Below, in pieces: positions 26,159 through 36,216 of a stretch of 64,000 nt of DNA. How positions within the stretch are numbered: the first letter of the stretch is position 1; the number at the start of each line of letters is the position of its first letter. The position numbers were made by a program, and so were the translations under genes. The DNA lies in contig UQPN01000003.1 in the NCBI GenBank assembly GCA_900542935.1, positions 1 to 64,000 of the forward strand. Reading direction: 5' to 3'. The stretch comes from an uncultured Eubacteriales bacterium (GTDB lineage: Bacteria > Bacillota > Clostridia > Christensenellales > Borkfalkiaceae). The notes under the pieces were generated by a model. The model had not been told where the DNA came from and made no database searches. It saw nothing but the letters and a program-made list of their open reading frames with translations.

Positions 26159-29100
26159 ATGAAGAAAACCTCAAAGTTCACTTCGATTATGCTGGCGGGA
26201 TCGATGGTTTGTATGTATGCGTTTACGGCGTGTAAAAGCACAGAAGAAACCAAAACCCTTGCCGAACCTCAATCGATTACTTACACCGACGGCACTCTCG
26301 GCTGGGCTGCCGTAGAATCGGCGACGGCGTACGAAGTGGTTGTGTATCAGGGCGCAACCTCGGAAATCGCGCTGGAAAAACAGACGGTAACAGAAACGTC
26401 GGTGAGCGTAGCTTCGCTGACGATCGGCAATTACACCGCGGGCATCACCGCCACGGCGGAAGGCTATAAATCTTCGAACGAAAAGAAATACACATTTGAA
26501 GTGAAAGCGGCGCCCGAAAAACTTGCCACGCCCGACGGATTCGCTTGCGAAAACGGACAAATTTCGTGGAACGCGGTGAGCGGCGCGGCTGGATATACCG
26601 TAAAAGTTACCGAAAAAGCAACGGGTACGGCGAAAATCGAAAAGACGGTTATGGCGGCTTCGATTTCGGTGGCAGATCTCGAAGCGGGAAATTATACGCT
26701 TTCGGTAAAGGCGAACGGCGTTGAAAACGTTTCTCTCGATTCGCTTGCGGCGGCTTACGATTTCACCGTTGCCGCAAAAACGGTAAAACTTGCCACGCCT
26801 TCGGGTGCTTCGGTAGACGTTGCGGCGCGCTTGGTGAAATGGTCTGCCGTGGAAAACGCACAGGGGTATCTTGTGATTGCGAAGAAAGGCAGCGAAAAGC
26901 TGTTTGAAAGGACGGTGAATACCGCCGAGGCGGATATTTCCGACGTGGAACAAGCCGAATTCGTGCTGACGATTGTAGCGAAAGGCAACGGCGAAACGAC
27001 TTCCGATTCCGACGAATACGTTTACAACGTAAAAATCAATGCGCAGAAGCTGGCGGCACCTTCGGATATTTCCGCAGATAGCAACGGAAACACGCTGAGC
27101 TGGAAGGAAGTTGCGGGTTCCGACGCGTACAGACTGATTGTAAAGAAAGGCGACGATACCGTTATCGACGAAGAAACGATTGAAAATTCTTACGATATTT
27201 CTTCGCTGGACAAAGGCGATTACGACGTAACGCTACAGACGATCGCTGCGGAGGACGAGGTGTTTGCAGCCGATTCCGACGTGGCTGCGTACGCTCTGAC
27301 CATCGCTTCGCTGGGCGCGTATGAGGCGATTGAAAACCTCAGAATCGACGGCGGCTATCTTGTATGGGATGAAAACAACGCGAGAGCGTACGACGTTGTG
27401 GTTACCGAACGGGGCAACACAACGAAACTCGACGTAAACGGCGTAACCGCGACGGACGGGAAGTTTATGATTGCGGCGACGGGACTTGCAAGCGGAAACT
27501 ATACCGTTTCCGTTACTCCCGCGGATAACCGCCACGACGCCGAAAAAGGCGAAGCCGCTTCTTACGAGCTGACCATCACGGAAGTGAGAAATTATAACGC
27601 CGCGCAGATTGCGACGTTTGACGGCGGGATGCCCGTAGGCGAACACGGCAAAGTGGAACTTGTTACCCGCAACGGCAAGCAGGTTGCGAAACTTACCCCT
27701 ACCGCGGACGGCTGGGGCAGAATCGGAAGCTCGTCGTTTACGGTAAACTACGATAACAACCCCGTGCTTTATATCGACATCGAAGATATCGTTATCGGCG
27801 GGTTCCATGCGCAGGTGCAGGTGGACGGAAACAACCTGAAAGTGCTTGACGACGGCGCGAAGCTTGCCGACGTGGCGTTGAATCTTGCGGAAAAGACGGG
27901 ACTTACGGGTTCGAAAGATACGATTATCCGTCTCGGCGTGGATAACTCTTCCACCCCCTCCGCGAACGACGCGGAAGCTTATTACAACGGAATCCGCGTG
28001 ATGTATATCACCGATTACGTGGCTCCGTTTGAAGGAAAACTGGAAAAAGTAACGGGATTCGACATTGCCGACGGCATGACGATCGGCTGGAAAGCCGTGG
28101 ATCACGCGGATTCGTATCACCTGACGCTGAAGAATAAGGCGGATAATTCCGTGATTAAATCTTCTACGCAGGACGGCATTTCGATGAAAGCCGCGGACCT
28201 TGACGAAGGCGAATATATTCTTGCCGTTACGGCGTTCGATTCGATGAACGACAAGGCGCTGGAATCGGACGTAGCGACGTACGCGTTTAAAGTAACGTAT
28301 CTTGCAAACTATTCGGCGCAGGACGTTTCGGGCTTTACTTCGAACCTCCTCGGCGACAGCAAAACCATCGGTTACGACGAAGCGACCGATACGGCAGTTT
28401 ATAACCCCGATAAAACTTACGGGTACGGCGCGATTGCCCCTGCGACGGGCGTGAGCGTGAACCTTACCAACAAGCCTTTCGCTGTGGTGGACGTAGCGAA
28501 AGTGGACTACGGCTATCTGATCCGCGGCGGCTGGAAGGAAGATGGCGGCAACGAAACCACGCTTGTTCTTCGTAACGATACGGTGGGCGCGCTTACCGAT
28601 ACCAAACTGTATATCGAACTCTGGAAGAAAGCCGACCAGAACGGCGCGGCGGTTTACGGCAACGGTACCTACAGATTCGGCATGGGCTTCCTTGCAGGCG
28701 GCGGCAATAAAGGGCAGGTGGCTGTGAGAAGCATTAAACTGGTGGAAATCACGGCGATCGAAGATTTGCAGCCCGGCGCGAAAACGCCGCTTGCGAAACC
28801 TTCCGGAGCAAAAGAATCGAAAGGCGAAATCATTGCGGATTCCGTGAAAGGAAATGCGGCTTATACGCCCAAATATTCGGTAACCGTAACCGAAAAAGGA
28901 GGAGAACAGATTTACACGGCAACGAATTTAAGCGCGCCGTCGGTAATGCTGGCTGCGCTGGACCTTGTGAACGGAAAGACTTACCGCGTTGCGTTCAAGG
29001 CGCTGGGCGACGATAATTACTTCGTGGATTCGGAAGAATACATTGTGGAAGTAACCTATACGGAAATTCTTGCGCTGACCGATTTTAGCAATCTGGATTA

Positions 29101-29542
29101 CACCACCATGGCGGATAAGAAGGGCGGCTCTACGAAACTTACGGGAGCGAACGGCTCGCTGACTTCTACTGTGGCGAACGGAAACTGGGGCTATAATTTC
29201 TTCAACATCGACGTAAGTGCCGCGTTGGAACAGCTGAACGCCGATAAGGATAACATCTATCTGCAGTGGACGATCGATATGGATAAAACCACCGCGGGCG
29301 CTACTTTGGCAACGAGATTCTACTATCCCAAGAACAAAGACGTTGTCGGTACGGGCTGGGGCGATTCCACGGCGCAGAGAGCTTTCCTGACGAAGGATTG
29401 GTCGGATAAAATCACCGATGACGGCGTTATCTGGTTTGCACTCGGACAGGGCGGAAACAGCGTTGATGGCGCGGAACAGAAAGTGGTTGTCTGCTTGTCG
29501 TTCAAGTTCGTGAAGTTTGCGCTTTCCGAAGTAAATGCGTAA
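26159..29542 (+). CDS. giant surface lipoprotein with Fn3-like and CBM-like modules
   Basis: 1127 residues. The signal peptide ends in a lipobox-like FTAC (Cys near residue 25), so it is probably a lipoprotein. About seven fibronectin-III-like modules occur near residues 34, 121, 210, 296, 390, 626 and 875, each with a W(N/K)AV..A..Y pattern. They are interspersed with three jelly-roll-like modules (about 478-620, 718-870, 972-1127) that contain N.P.L.IDI..I..G and VDVAKVDYGYLIRGGW-type strands and look like carbohydrate-binding modules. No hydrolase catalytic motif is recognisable. It follows aaaggagtaaatc. The likely role is glycan capture at the cell surface; shared modules with the next gene suggest a joint role. 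Confidence 0.75.
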   Translation: MKKTSKFTSIMLAGSMVCMYAFTACKSTEETKTLAEPQSITYTDGTLGWAAVESATAYEVVVYQGATSEIALEKQTVTETSVSVASLTIGNYTAGITATAEGYKSSNEKKYTFEVKAAPEKLATPDGFACENGQISWNAVSGAAGYTVKVTEKATGTAKIEKTVMAASISVADLEAGNYTLSVKANGVENVSLDSLAAAYDFTVAAKTVKLATPSGASVDVAARLVKWSAVENAQGYLVIAKKGSEKLFERTVNTAEADISDVEQAEFVLTIVAKGNGETTSDSDEYVYNVKINAQKLAAPSDISADSNGNTLSWKEVAGSDAYRLIVKKGDDTVIDEETIENSYDISSLDKGDYDVTLQTIAAEDEVFAADSDVAAYALTIASLGAYEAIENLRIDGGYLVWDENNARAYDVVVTERGNTTKLDVNGVTATDGKFMIAATGLASGNYTVSVTPADNRHDAEKGEAASYELTITEVRNYNAAQIATFDGGMPVGEHGKVELVTRNGKQVAKLTPTADGWGRIGSSSFTVNYDNNPVLYIDIEDIVIGGFHAQVQVDGNNLKVLDDGAKLADVALNLAEKTGLTGSKDTIIRLGVDNSSTPSANDAEAYYNGIRVMYITDYVAPFEGKLEKVTGFDIADGMTIGWKAVDHADSYHLTLKNKADNSVIKSSTQDGISMKAADLDEGEYILAVTAFDSMNDKALESDVATYAFKVTYLANYSAQDVSGFTSNLLGDSKTIGYDEATDTAVYNPDKTYGYGAIAPATGVSVNLTNKPFAVVDVAKVDYGYLIRGGWKEDGGNETTLVLRNDTVGALTDTKLYIELWKKADQNGAAVYGNGTYRFGMGFLAGGGNKGQVAVRSIKLVEITAIEDLQPGAKTPLAKPSGAKESKGEIIADSVKGNAAYTPKYSVTVTEKGGEQIYTATNLSAPSVMLAALDLVNGKTYRVAFKALGDDNYFVDSEEYIVEVTYTEILALTDFSNLDYTTMADKKGGSTKLTGANGSLTSTVANGNWGYNFFNIDVSAALEQLNADKDNIYLQWTIDMDKTTAGATLATRFYYPKNKDVVGTGWGDSTAQRAFLTKDWSDKITDDGVIWFALGQGGNSVDGAEQKVVVCLSFKFVKFALSEVNA

Positions 29543-29703
29543 AACAACGCGGAAAATATAGCGTCAAAAAGTTTTGGGCGCGGACTTTATGCCCGCGTCC
29601 GAAACTGTCCTTTTTTGCATTTCAAAAAAACGGAGCGGAACGAAGCGCGCTTTAAGACATTCCGGCACGATTTGAAAGCCGGCGGTCGGGGCTTTTCGTC
29701 GGC

Positions 29704-29759
29704 AAGGAGAAAAAGATGAAAACAAAGAAATTAAGGAGAAAAAGATGAAAACAAAGAAA
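29704..29759 (+). repeat. 29-bp tandem duplication of ribosome binding site and start codon
   Basis: The unit aaggagaaaaagATGaaa and its continuation occurs at 29704 and again at 29733. The first ATG (29716) opens a 10-codon peptide MKTKKLRRKR whose TGA (29746-29748) overlaps the true start ATG (29745) as ATGA. Confidence 0.9.
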
Positions 29760-32700
29760 ATATCGAAGATACTTTTATCGGGTGCGCTTACTCTGTCGTT
29801 TGCGGCGGGGGCGGCTCTGGCGATTCCCGCAAAGGAAGCGCATGCCGCGGTATATAAGGAGAATCCGTATATGGAAAAACTCACTTTGCCTACCGAAAGC
29901 CAGTACGAAGAGAAGGACTGGCAGAAAACCACCGTTGATTTTTTGACGTACGTTTTCGATGAGAACAATACGTTCGAAGGGGAAAACGGCACCAGAAAAA
30001 TCGCGCGGTATACGGCTGCCAACAACGCGAAAGAATATTTCCGATCGATCGGCAGGGCGGACGAAGCCCCCGAAGACATCTGGTCGATTCCTCCTTACGT
30101 GGGCAAAGGCGACGACGCTACGCTGGGCGAAGGGATTACGGTGATTGCAGCGGTGATGTCCGGCGCGCTGAACGGAATGGACCTTACCGCTTATAAGTGT
30201 TCCGACGGAAAAACGCGCAATTTCGTGAAGAGCGTGGTGGAATACTATCAGGCGGTGAACGGCGAAAACGTGGTGCTGAACGGCGGCGCCGGCGGCAAGA
30301 CGGGCGCTACGTGGTGGTACGAACTTCTGCCCGGCGTGCTGTTTTCCGTGCTGGGCACGCAATATGAATCGGAAAGCTATTATATGTACGACATCATCAC
30401 GGAAAGCGCCCGGAAATGGCGTTCCGCGGTGGAAGGACTGGGCGGAGTCAACGCGGATTTCTATCACACGTCTTACAGCTTCGCCACGGGCGAGCCTTAC
30501 GACGGCAACTGGTACGAACCGGACGCCGCGGCGGGCATGGCATATATTCTTTACAGCGCGTATTCGCTAAACAACAATCTTTTAAAAGAGGGCAAGCAGG
30601 CTTACGCCACCGAGGAGGAAATCGAGAAGTTCCGCGAGGCGGCGGTGTGGAGTATGAATTACCTCGAAAAACTCGATACTTCGCCGTTTTACGAAGTGCT
30701 CACTTTCTTCGCGCCTTACCTTGCGGCGAGAATGAACGTTGAGCAGGGGACGAATTACGACGTGTACAAAATGTATTCCTGGCTGATGGACGGATCTTCT
30801 TCGGTGCGTTCGGGCTGGGGCATGATTACCGAAAACTGGGGCGATAAATACACCAACGGACTGATGGGCTCGCTGATCGACGGCGGCGGCTACGCGTTTG
30901 CGATGAATACGTTTGACGCCATGCTGGGATTTGCGCCCATGGTGAAATACGATTCGCGTTTCGCGCGTGATATTTCCCGTTGGGTGCTGTGCGCTTCGCA
31001 GTCGGCAAGAAGTTTTTATCCCTCCGAATACGCCGTGGAAGGCAAAACAGAGGATGCGGGCGACGGGCACACGATATATCACGGCAAATACCAGTCCGGC
31101 AACACGTATGCCACCGATTCGGACGAAGCGACTTTCGTTGCGTACGAAGGGCTGAGAAAATACCGCAGATACGTGGTGTGGAAGAACGGCACGAGAAGCA
31201 CCGAATTGGACGGAAGCGTTACGCCGTATGCCAGCGGCGACGCGTTCACGTATGACTGGGGCGGGGAAACCGACTACGGTTTGTACGGTACGGCGCACTC
31301 CGGGTTGTTCGGCGCGACGATTTCCTATACCGACGTGCCGATGATTATCCGCACGGATCTGAGCAAACTGGACGTTTACGCCAGCGGGAAGATTCCGTTC
31401 TCGATGTATTATAACCCTTATACCGAAGCGAAGCAGGTAACGGTTACGCTTTCCGCCGCGGGCAACAGACTGTACGATACGATCGAGAAAAAGTTTGTTG
31501 AAACGACGAGCGCGGGCGGCAACGACGTGAAGATTTCCATCGCAGCGGATGCTACGATGGTGTTGGCGGAAATTCCCGAAGGCAAAGACGTGAAAAAGAG
31601 CGGCTCCGTATACACCTGCGACGGCGAATTTATCGCGCAGGACAGAGGATTTGTTTCGCTTTCGCTGTATACAGACGAAGCGTGCACTTCTCCCGTAACG
31701 GCTGGAAGCAACGTGGAAGACACGATTTACGCTTCTTTATCCGCCGTAACGCCCGAAGGCGCTTCAGTGCAAGGGCTTACGCTTTCCTGTTCCGGCGCGA
31801 CGCTGTATTCCGGCAAAAGCGCGCCTTCCGGGTCGATTGCCATCGATACGAAGAAACTGAAGAACGGAAAGAGTTCGGTTACGGCTACCCTTACGCTGGA
31901 CGGCGGCGTGGTGGAAAAATCTTCGGTTGCCGTGCAGATACTCAACGTGGTGAAAACGCCCGCGGTAACGTACGATAGCGCGACGGATATGAAAAACAGA
32001 TGGAACGATGCGACGTCCGCCTGGGCTTCGGCGCACCCCGAAAGCGACCATACGTCGGTGGCTTCGGTGAACGGAGACGGTGATTTTACCGTTACGGTGA
32101 ATTCGCCGAAAGGGTACGGATTTGCGACTTCCGAACTGTTCACGGTGGATTTTTCGCGCCGACCGATGATTGAATTCGAAGTTTCGGACGTTTCCGCCGC
32201 CTATGCGGTGAAGATGTATGTGGACGGCATGGTAGTCCACAACAATTACACGGGCGCGTATCTGATAAAAGATACCGAGTCGACGGGAAAAATCACGATA
32301 GACGTGCTTGCCGCCATTCAGAAAGAGGACCGCACGTTTAAAATGAGCGGCGCGCATAAGGCAAGCGTGAAAATCATCCCCGTCGGAAAGAAGGGCGACA
32401 GCGTTTCGATTAAGAATTTCAACGTTTACCATATGTATACCACGCCCGTTCTGGACGAGCCGGACGAATATAAGTGGGAACACGATTTCACGGCGGAATG
32501 GCTGAGCGTATGGAGCGGCGCCGAAAGCGAAGGCGGCGTGAACAACGCGTATTCGGAATACACGAACGACGGCTTGGTGAAGATTACGAAAGGCGAGTCG
32601 GAAGCCGAAAGATACGGCGTGGCTTCGCCGCTTATCACCACCGATTTAAGCCAAAACCCCGTGTTCGATTTGCACGTGCAGTCGTTGCAGGGCAAATATT

Positions 32701-35183
32701 TCGTGGGACTCAGATTCAACGGCACAAACAAATTGTATCTGCTTGCCGACAACAAATCGGACAAGACGCTGACGACGGAAATCATGAGTTCGTTGCGGGA
32801 GAATTATCCCGACGAGACGTTTAAAGGCGAAGTAGCGCTCCGCATCATCGTGGGCGTGATCGGCGACGGCGAGGCGGAAATTTCCGAAGTGGAAACCTAT
32901 TATAAACTGCCCGCCTGGGGAACGACGGTGAAAGGCGACGCCTGGCTGGATTGGGAAAAATCGTCCGATACCACCGCGGTGGGCACGCTAACGATGGACG
33001 CGAGCAACCGCGCGGTGATTAAAAACAACGGTTCGTCGCAAAGCGATACGGCTACGGCGGGCATGCGCGGGAAATTCACCCTGAACTTCGATTACAACCC
33101 CGAACTGGATATTCAGGTGCGCGGATTGACGCGCGGAGGGAAATGGAGAATTACCCTTATGCCCATGGCGGGAGGCACGAAGTACGCGCTTACCGAATGG
33201 TCGGCTTCGAAAACCACCATCAGAGTGAATTTAAACGAAAAGACGGGCGGCAAGCTGACGGGCGAAGGGAAAATTTATCTGGCGGTGGAAGTGCTCGGCG
33301 GCGGAAAAGAGGTTACGATAGGCAGAATCAACACGTATTACACGGCAATCGAACTCGATTTCGCTACGGGCAAAACACTCGGCAAAGAAATGGCTACCTG
33401 GGAAAAATCGGCTACGGCGCCTTCGAACGTTACGGTTGCGGACGGCGGCGTGAGAATTTCCGAAAAAACGCCCGGAAGCCGCGGCGTGTTTACTTCGGCG
33501 CTGACGGCGGACGCTGCGATGAATCCGTTTATCGCGGTCAACGTGAAATCGCTGGGGGCGAATTCCGCGTGGTATATCAATGCAACCGTGAACGGAACGA
33601 CATACGCGCTTACAGGCAAAAATGGTTCGACGGCAACAGGGACGACGTATATCGACGTGGTTTCCGCGCTGGCGGCGGCAGGCTTGAAAACGAGCGGCGA
33701 ATTTTCGGCGGTGTACGAATTCGGCGGCACGGGAGACGATTTCTCGGTGGTGTTCGGAAATGTAAGATTTGCCTATAAGCTGGCAAAGGTTACCGGCGTG
33801 AAAGTGAATGAAGAAAACGTGATTTCATGGAACGCGGTGCCGGGGGCGGACGGATATAAATTCCGCATCGAAAACGCCGCCGGGCAGGAGTTTGAGGAGA
33901 AAAACGATTTTGACGGAACGGAGTATGCGCTTTCCGCGCTTGCGCTGGAAACGGGCGTGTACAAGTTTACGATTTCCGCGTACGGCGAGGGCAGAATCGA
34001 TTCGGACGAAGCGGTTGTGCCGTTCAAGCAGGGCGATATAGAGAGCGTAACGCTGGGCAAGCCGCAGAACGTGAAAATCAACGGGTTGTTCGTTGAGTGG
34101 GAGGGCGTAAATAACGCGGAAAAGTATTTCTGCGTGCTTACCGATGCGGACGGAGGGAACGTGTTGTTCTCCGGCGACGTGAACGGAACTTCGCTGAATC
34201 TTGCGGAAACCGGGCTGAGCGCGTTTAATTACCGGCTGGAAGTTACGGCGAAGGGCGACGGTGCGGTGTATCTCGACGGCGAAAAGGCAACTTACTCATT
34301 CTACACGAACGTGATCGAGCATTACAATGCCAAAAAATTTGCTGCGATGACGCCGAACGATAATCAGGCGTCGGCTTCGTTCGATAGCGCAACGGGAATC
34401 GCTTCGATCACCGTTCCTTATACCAACTGGGGCAGCGTGGTAACGCTTTCTTCAACGCTGAATTTCGATCGTTCGCCCGTTCTTGCCATCCGCTTCGCGA
34501 AAGGCTGCCAAGGCGGCTACTTCCTGAAAATCATGATTGACGGCAAGTCGTATTATCTTGTGGACAATACGTTTGATATTCACGGGCTGACCGAAGATAA
34601 GGACGTGCTGGTGGACATCGTGAACGTTCTGAACACGAGAAAGGACGGTCCGGCTTCGGCCATTACCGGAACGCATAAAGTGCAGATTGTGTTCGGCGCG
34701 ACCTCCGACGGGCTTGCGGGCGTGGATTCGCCCGTGGTGAAGATTGCGCAGGCGGAGCTGATCGAAATGACGCAGGGTTCCGGCGTGAAGAAGCTGGGAA
34801 CGCTTTCCGAGCCCGTGGTTACGGTGAACGGCAAGATAGTTTTCTGGAACGCCGTGGAGCATGCGGAAAGCTATTCTCTGGTGGTTTCCAATGAAACGGG
34901 CGTACTGCTTACGCTGACCGTAACGGGAACCTCTTACGACCTTTCGATGCTGCAGCGCGAAGGCAGTTACACGGTGATGGTAACGGCGACGGCGAGCGCG
35001 TATTACGCTTCGGACGCGGGTAGCGTCGAATTCGAAATCGTTGCGGACTCGCAGGAAACCCCCGATGCGGAAGACGGCAAGAAAAAAGGTTGTAAGGGAA
35101 GTGTGATGAGCGCGGCGATTCTTGCGGCAAGCGGGCTTTGCGCCGCCGTTGCGCTGAAAAAGAAAAAACACGACAAGGAGTGA
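29745..35183 (+). CDS. giant membrane-anchored surface protein (1812 aa)
   Basis: Signal peptide about 1-35 (ends AHAA). Residues about 37-500 form a helical, tryptophan-rich domain with GGAGGKTGATWWYELLPG and SRWVLCASQSARSFYPSEY, possibly an (alpha/alpha) toroid such as a polysaccharide lyase or glycosidase, but I cannot assign a family. A beta domain follows (500-640). Then come CBM-like jelly-roll modules near 741, 910, 1066, 1210 and 1523, and Fn3-like modules near 1346, 1436 and 1683. The C terminus has a polar stretch, a hydrophobic helix (about 1785-1805) and KKKKHDKE, a membrane or wall anchor without LPXTG. The modules resemble those of the preceding lipoprotein. Likely binds, and perhaps cleaves, the glycan imported by this operon. 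Confidence 0.75.
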   Translation: MKTKKISKILLSGALTLSFAAGAALAIPAKEAHAAVYKENPYMEKLTLPTESQYEEKDWQKTTVDFLTYVFDENNTFEGENGTRKIARYTAANNAKEYFRSIGRADEAPEDIWSIPPYVGKGDDATLGEGITVIAAVMSGALNGMDLTAYKCSDGKTRNFVKSVVEYYQAVNGENVVLNGGAGGKTGATWWYELLPGVLFSVLGTQYESESYYMYDIITESARKWRSAVEGLGGVNADFYHTSYSFATGEPYDGNWYEPDAAAGMAYILYSAYSLNNNLLKEGKQAYATEEEIEKFREAAVWSMNYLEKLDTSPFYEVLTFFAPYLAARMNVEQGTNYDVYKMYSWLMDGSSSVRSGWGMITENWGDKYTNGLMGSLIDGGGYAFAMNTFDAMLGFAPMVKYDSRFARDISRWVLCASQSARSFYPSEYAVEGKTEDAGDGHTIYHGKYQSGNTYATDSDEATFVAYEGLRKYRRYVVWKNGTRSTELDGSVTPYASGDAFTYDWGGETDYGLYGTAHSGLFGATISYTDVPMIIRTDLSKLDVYASGKIPFSMYYNPYTEAKQVTVTLSAAGNRLYDTIEKKFVETTSAGGNDVKISIAADATMVLAEIPEGKDVKKSGSVYTCDGEFIAQDRGFVSLSLYTDEACTSPVTAGSNVEDTIYASLSAVTPEGASVQGLTLSCSGATLYSGKSAPSGSIAIDTKKLKNGKSSVTATLTLDGGVVEKSSVAVQILNVVKTPAVTYDSATDMKNRWNDATSAWASAHPESDHTSVASVNGDGDFTVTVNSPKGYGFATSELFTVDFSRRPMIEFEVSDVSAAYAVKMYVDGMVVHNNYTGAYLIKDTESTGKITIDVLAAIQKEDRTFKMSGAHKASVKIIPVGKKGDSVSIKNFNVYHMYTTPVLDEPDEYKWEHDFTAEWLSVWSGAESEGGVNNAYSEYTNDGLVKITKGESEAERYGVASPLITTDLSQNPVFDLHVQSLQGKYFVGLRFNGTNKLYLLADNKSDKTLTTEIMSSLRENYPDETFKGEVALRIIVGVIGDGEAEISEVETYYKLPAWGTTVKGDAWLDWEKSSDTTAVGTLTMDASNRAVIKNNGSSQSDTATAGMRGKFTLNFDYNPELDIQVRGLTRGGKWRITLMPMAGGTKYALTEWSASKTTIRVNLNEKTGGKLTGEGKIYLAVEVLGGGKEVTIGRINTYYTAIELDFATGKTLGKEMATWEKSATAPSNVTVADGGVRISEKTPGSRGVFTSALTADAAMNPFIAVNVKSLGANSAWYINATVNGTTYALTGKNGSTATGTTYIDVVSALAAAGLKTSGEFSAVYEFGGTGDDFSVVFGNVRFAYKLAKVTGVKVNEENVISWNAVPGADGYKFRIENAAGQEFEEKNDFDGTEYALSALALETGVYKFTISAYGEGRIDSDEAVVPFKQGDIESVTLGKPQNVKINGLFVEWEGVNNAEKYFCVLTDADGGNVLFSGDVNGTSLNLAETGLSAFNYRLEVTAKGDGAVYLDGEKATYSFYTNVIEHYNAKKFAAMTPNDNQASASFDSATGIASITVPYTNWGSVVTLSSTLNFDRSPVLAIRFAKGCQGGYFLKIMIDGKSYYLVDNTFDIHGLTEDKDVLVDIVNVLNTRKDGPASAITGTHKVQIVFGATSDGLAGVDSPVVKIAQAELIEMTQGSGVKKLGTLSEPVVTVNGKIVFWNAVEHAESYSLVVSNETGVLLTLTVTGTSYDLSMLQREGSYTVMVTATASAYYASDAGSVEFEIVADSQETPDAEDGKKKGCKGSVMSAAILAASGLCAAVALKKKKHDKE

Positions 35184-35186
35184 AGT

Positions 35187-36155
35187 ATGTTTTATAAAAC
35201 CGTACCAGCCGTTTCGGCGAAAGACGCTTACGGGCGTTTTCAGGAAGAAAAAGAAATCAAAAACGCGAGAGTGGAAAAAATGAACGGCATAGACGGCTTC
35301 GACGCTTATAATCCGTCTGTTCCGTTTATGTGGGAAGGCAAAGAATATATTGCCGCGAGAGTGGAAAAACGCGACAGCGAAGTTTCGGAAGTAAGATTTT
35401 TTGTCCGCGGAGAAAAGGACGGGGAGTGGAATCTTGCCGAAAATACCGAAAAATTGCCTCTTCAAGACCCGTTCGTTACGTTCGTGGACGGGAAACTCGT
35501 TCTCGGCGGCGTGAGCGTGGAATTTCCGACGGTGCCCGGCGGTGATACGCACTGGCATACCGATTTTTACATCGGAACGCCGTTTAAGATGGAAAAGTTT
35601 CTTTCCGGCCCCGCGCAGATGAAAGATATTCGCTTGGCACAGTTACCAAACGGCAAAATCGCGGTGTGCAGTCGTCCGCAGGGATCGAGCATGGAAAAGT
35701 ACGGATGTATCGCTAAGGTGGGATTTACCGTGGTAAACAGTCTGTCCGGTCTGACCGCCGAAACGATTGAAAACGCGCCGTACTTTGAAAAATTGTTCGA
35801 GGACGACGAATGGGGCGGCGTGAATCAGCTTATCGTGTTAAAAAACGGAAAACTCGGCGCGGTGGGGCACAAAGCGTGCAGAACGTACGACGAGAACGGA
35901 AAGCAGCTGCTGCATTATTACGGCATGGCTTTTGCGATCGACTCAGAAACGCGCGAAATCACGCAGAATAAACTCATCGTTACAAGAGATTGCTTCCCCG
36001 AATCCGCGAAGAAACGCGCCGATCTTAGCGACGTAACGTTTACCTCGGGGGTGAAACGCCTTTCGGGCGGGCTTGCCGAAGTGTACACGGGACTGAGCGA
36101 TGCCGCGATAGGCTATGCGGTGATTCGCGATCCGTTCGAAGCGTACGAAAAGTAA
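35187..36155 (+). CDS. DUF1861 / GT108-like mannoside phosphorylase-type protein
   Basis: 322 residues resembling DUF1861. This family is known from Leishmania mannosyltransferase/phosphorylases (CAZy GT108), five-bladed propellers related to GH130 that act on beta-1,2-mannan. Visible segments are FDAYNPSVPFMWEGKEYIAARVE, LPLQDPFVTFVDGKLVLGGV, PGGDTHWHTDFYIG and WGGVNQLIVLKNGKLGAVGHKA. No signal peptide, hence cytoplasmic. It begins 3 bases after the giant protein gene, with aaggag inside that gene's end. Together with the operon's first gene it gives two related phosphorylase-type enzymes at the two ends of the cluster. Confidence 0.8.
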   Translation: MFYKTVPAVSAKDAYGRFQEEKEIKNARVEKMNGIDGFDAYNPSVPFMWEGKEYIAARVEKRDSEVSEVRFFVRGEKDGEWNLAENTEKLPLQDPFVTFVDGKLVLGGVSVEFPTVPGGDTHWHTDFYIGTPFKMEKFLSGPAQMKDIRLAQLPNGKIAVCSRPQGSSMEKYGCIAKVGFTVVNSLSGLTAETIENAPYFEKLFEDDEWGGVNQLIVLKNGKLGAVGHKACRTYDENGKQLLHYYGMAFAIDSETREITQNKLIVTRDCFPESAKKRADLSDVTFTSGVKRLSGGLAEVYTGLSDAAIGYAVIRDPFEAYEK

Positions 36156-36180
36156 AGATTTTTAAAAATTGCGGTTTTTC

Positions 36181-36210
36181 TTCCCCCGATGTCAGTCGGG
36201 GGAATTTCTT
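36181..36210 (+). terminator. terminator of the glycan operon
   Basis: TTCCCCCGA (36181-36189) and TCGGGGGAA (36196-36204) form a perfect 9-bp stem followed by TTTCTT. Confidence 0.85.
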
Positions 36211-36216
36211 AATATC

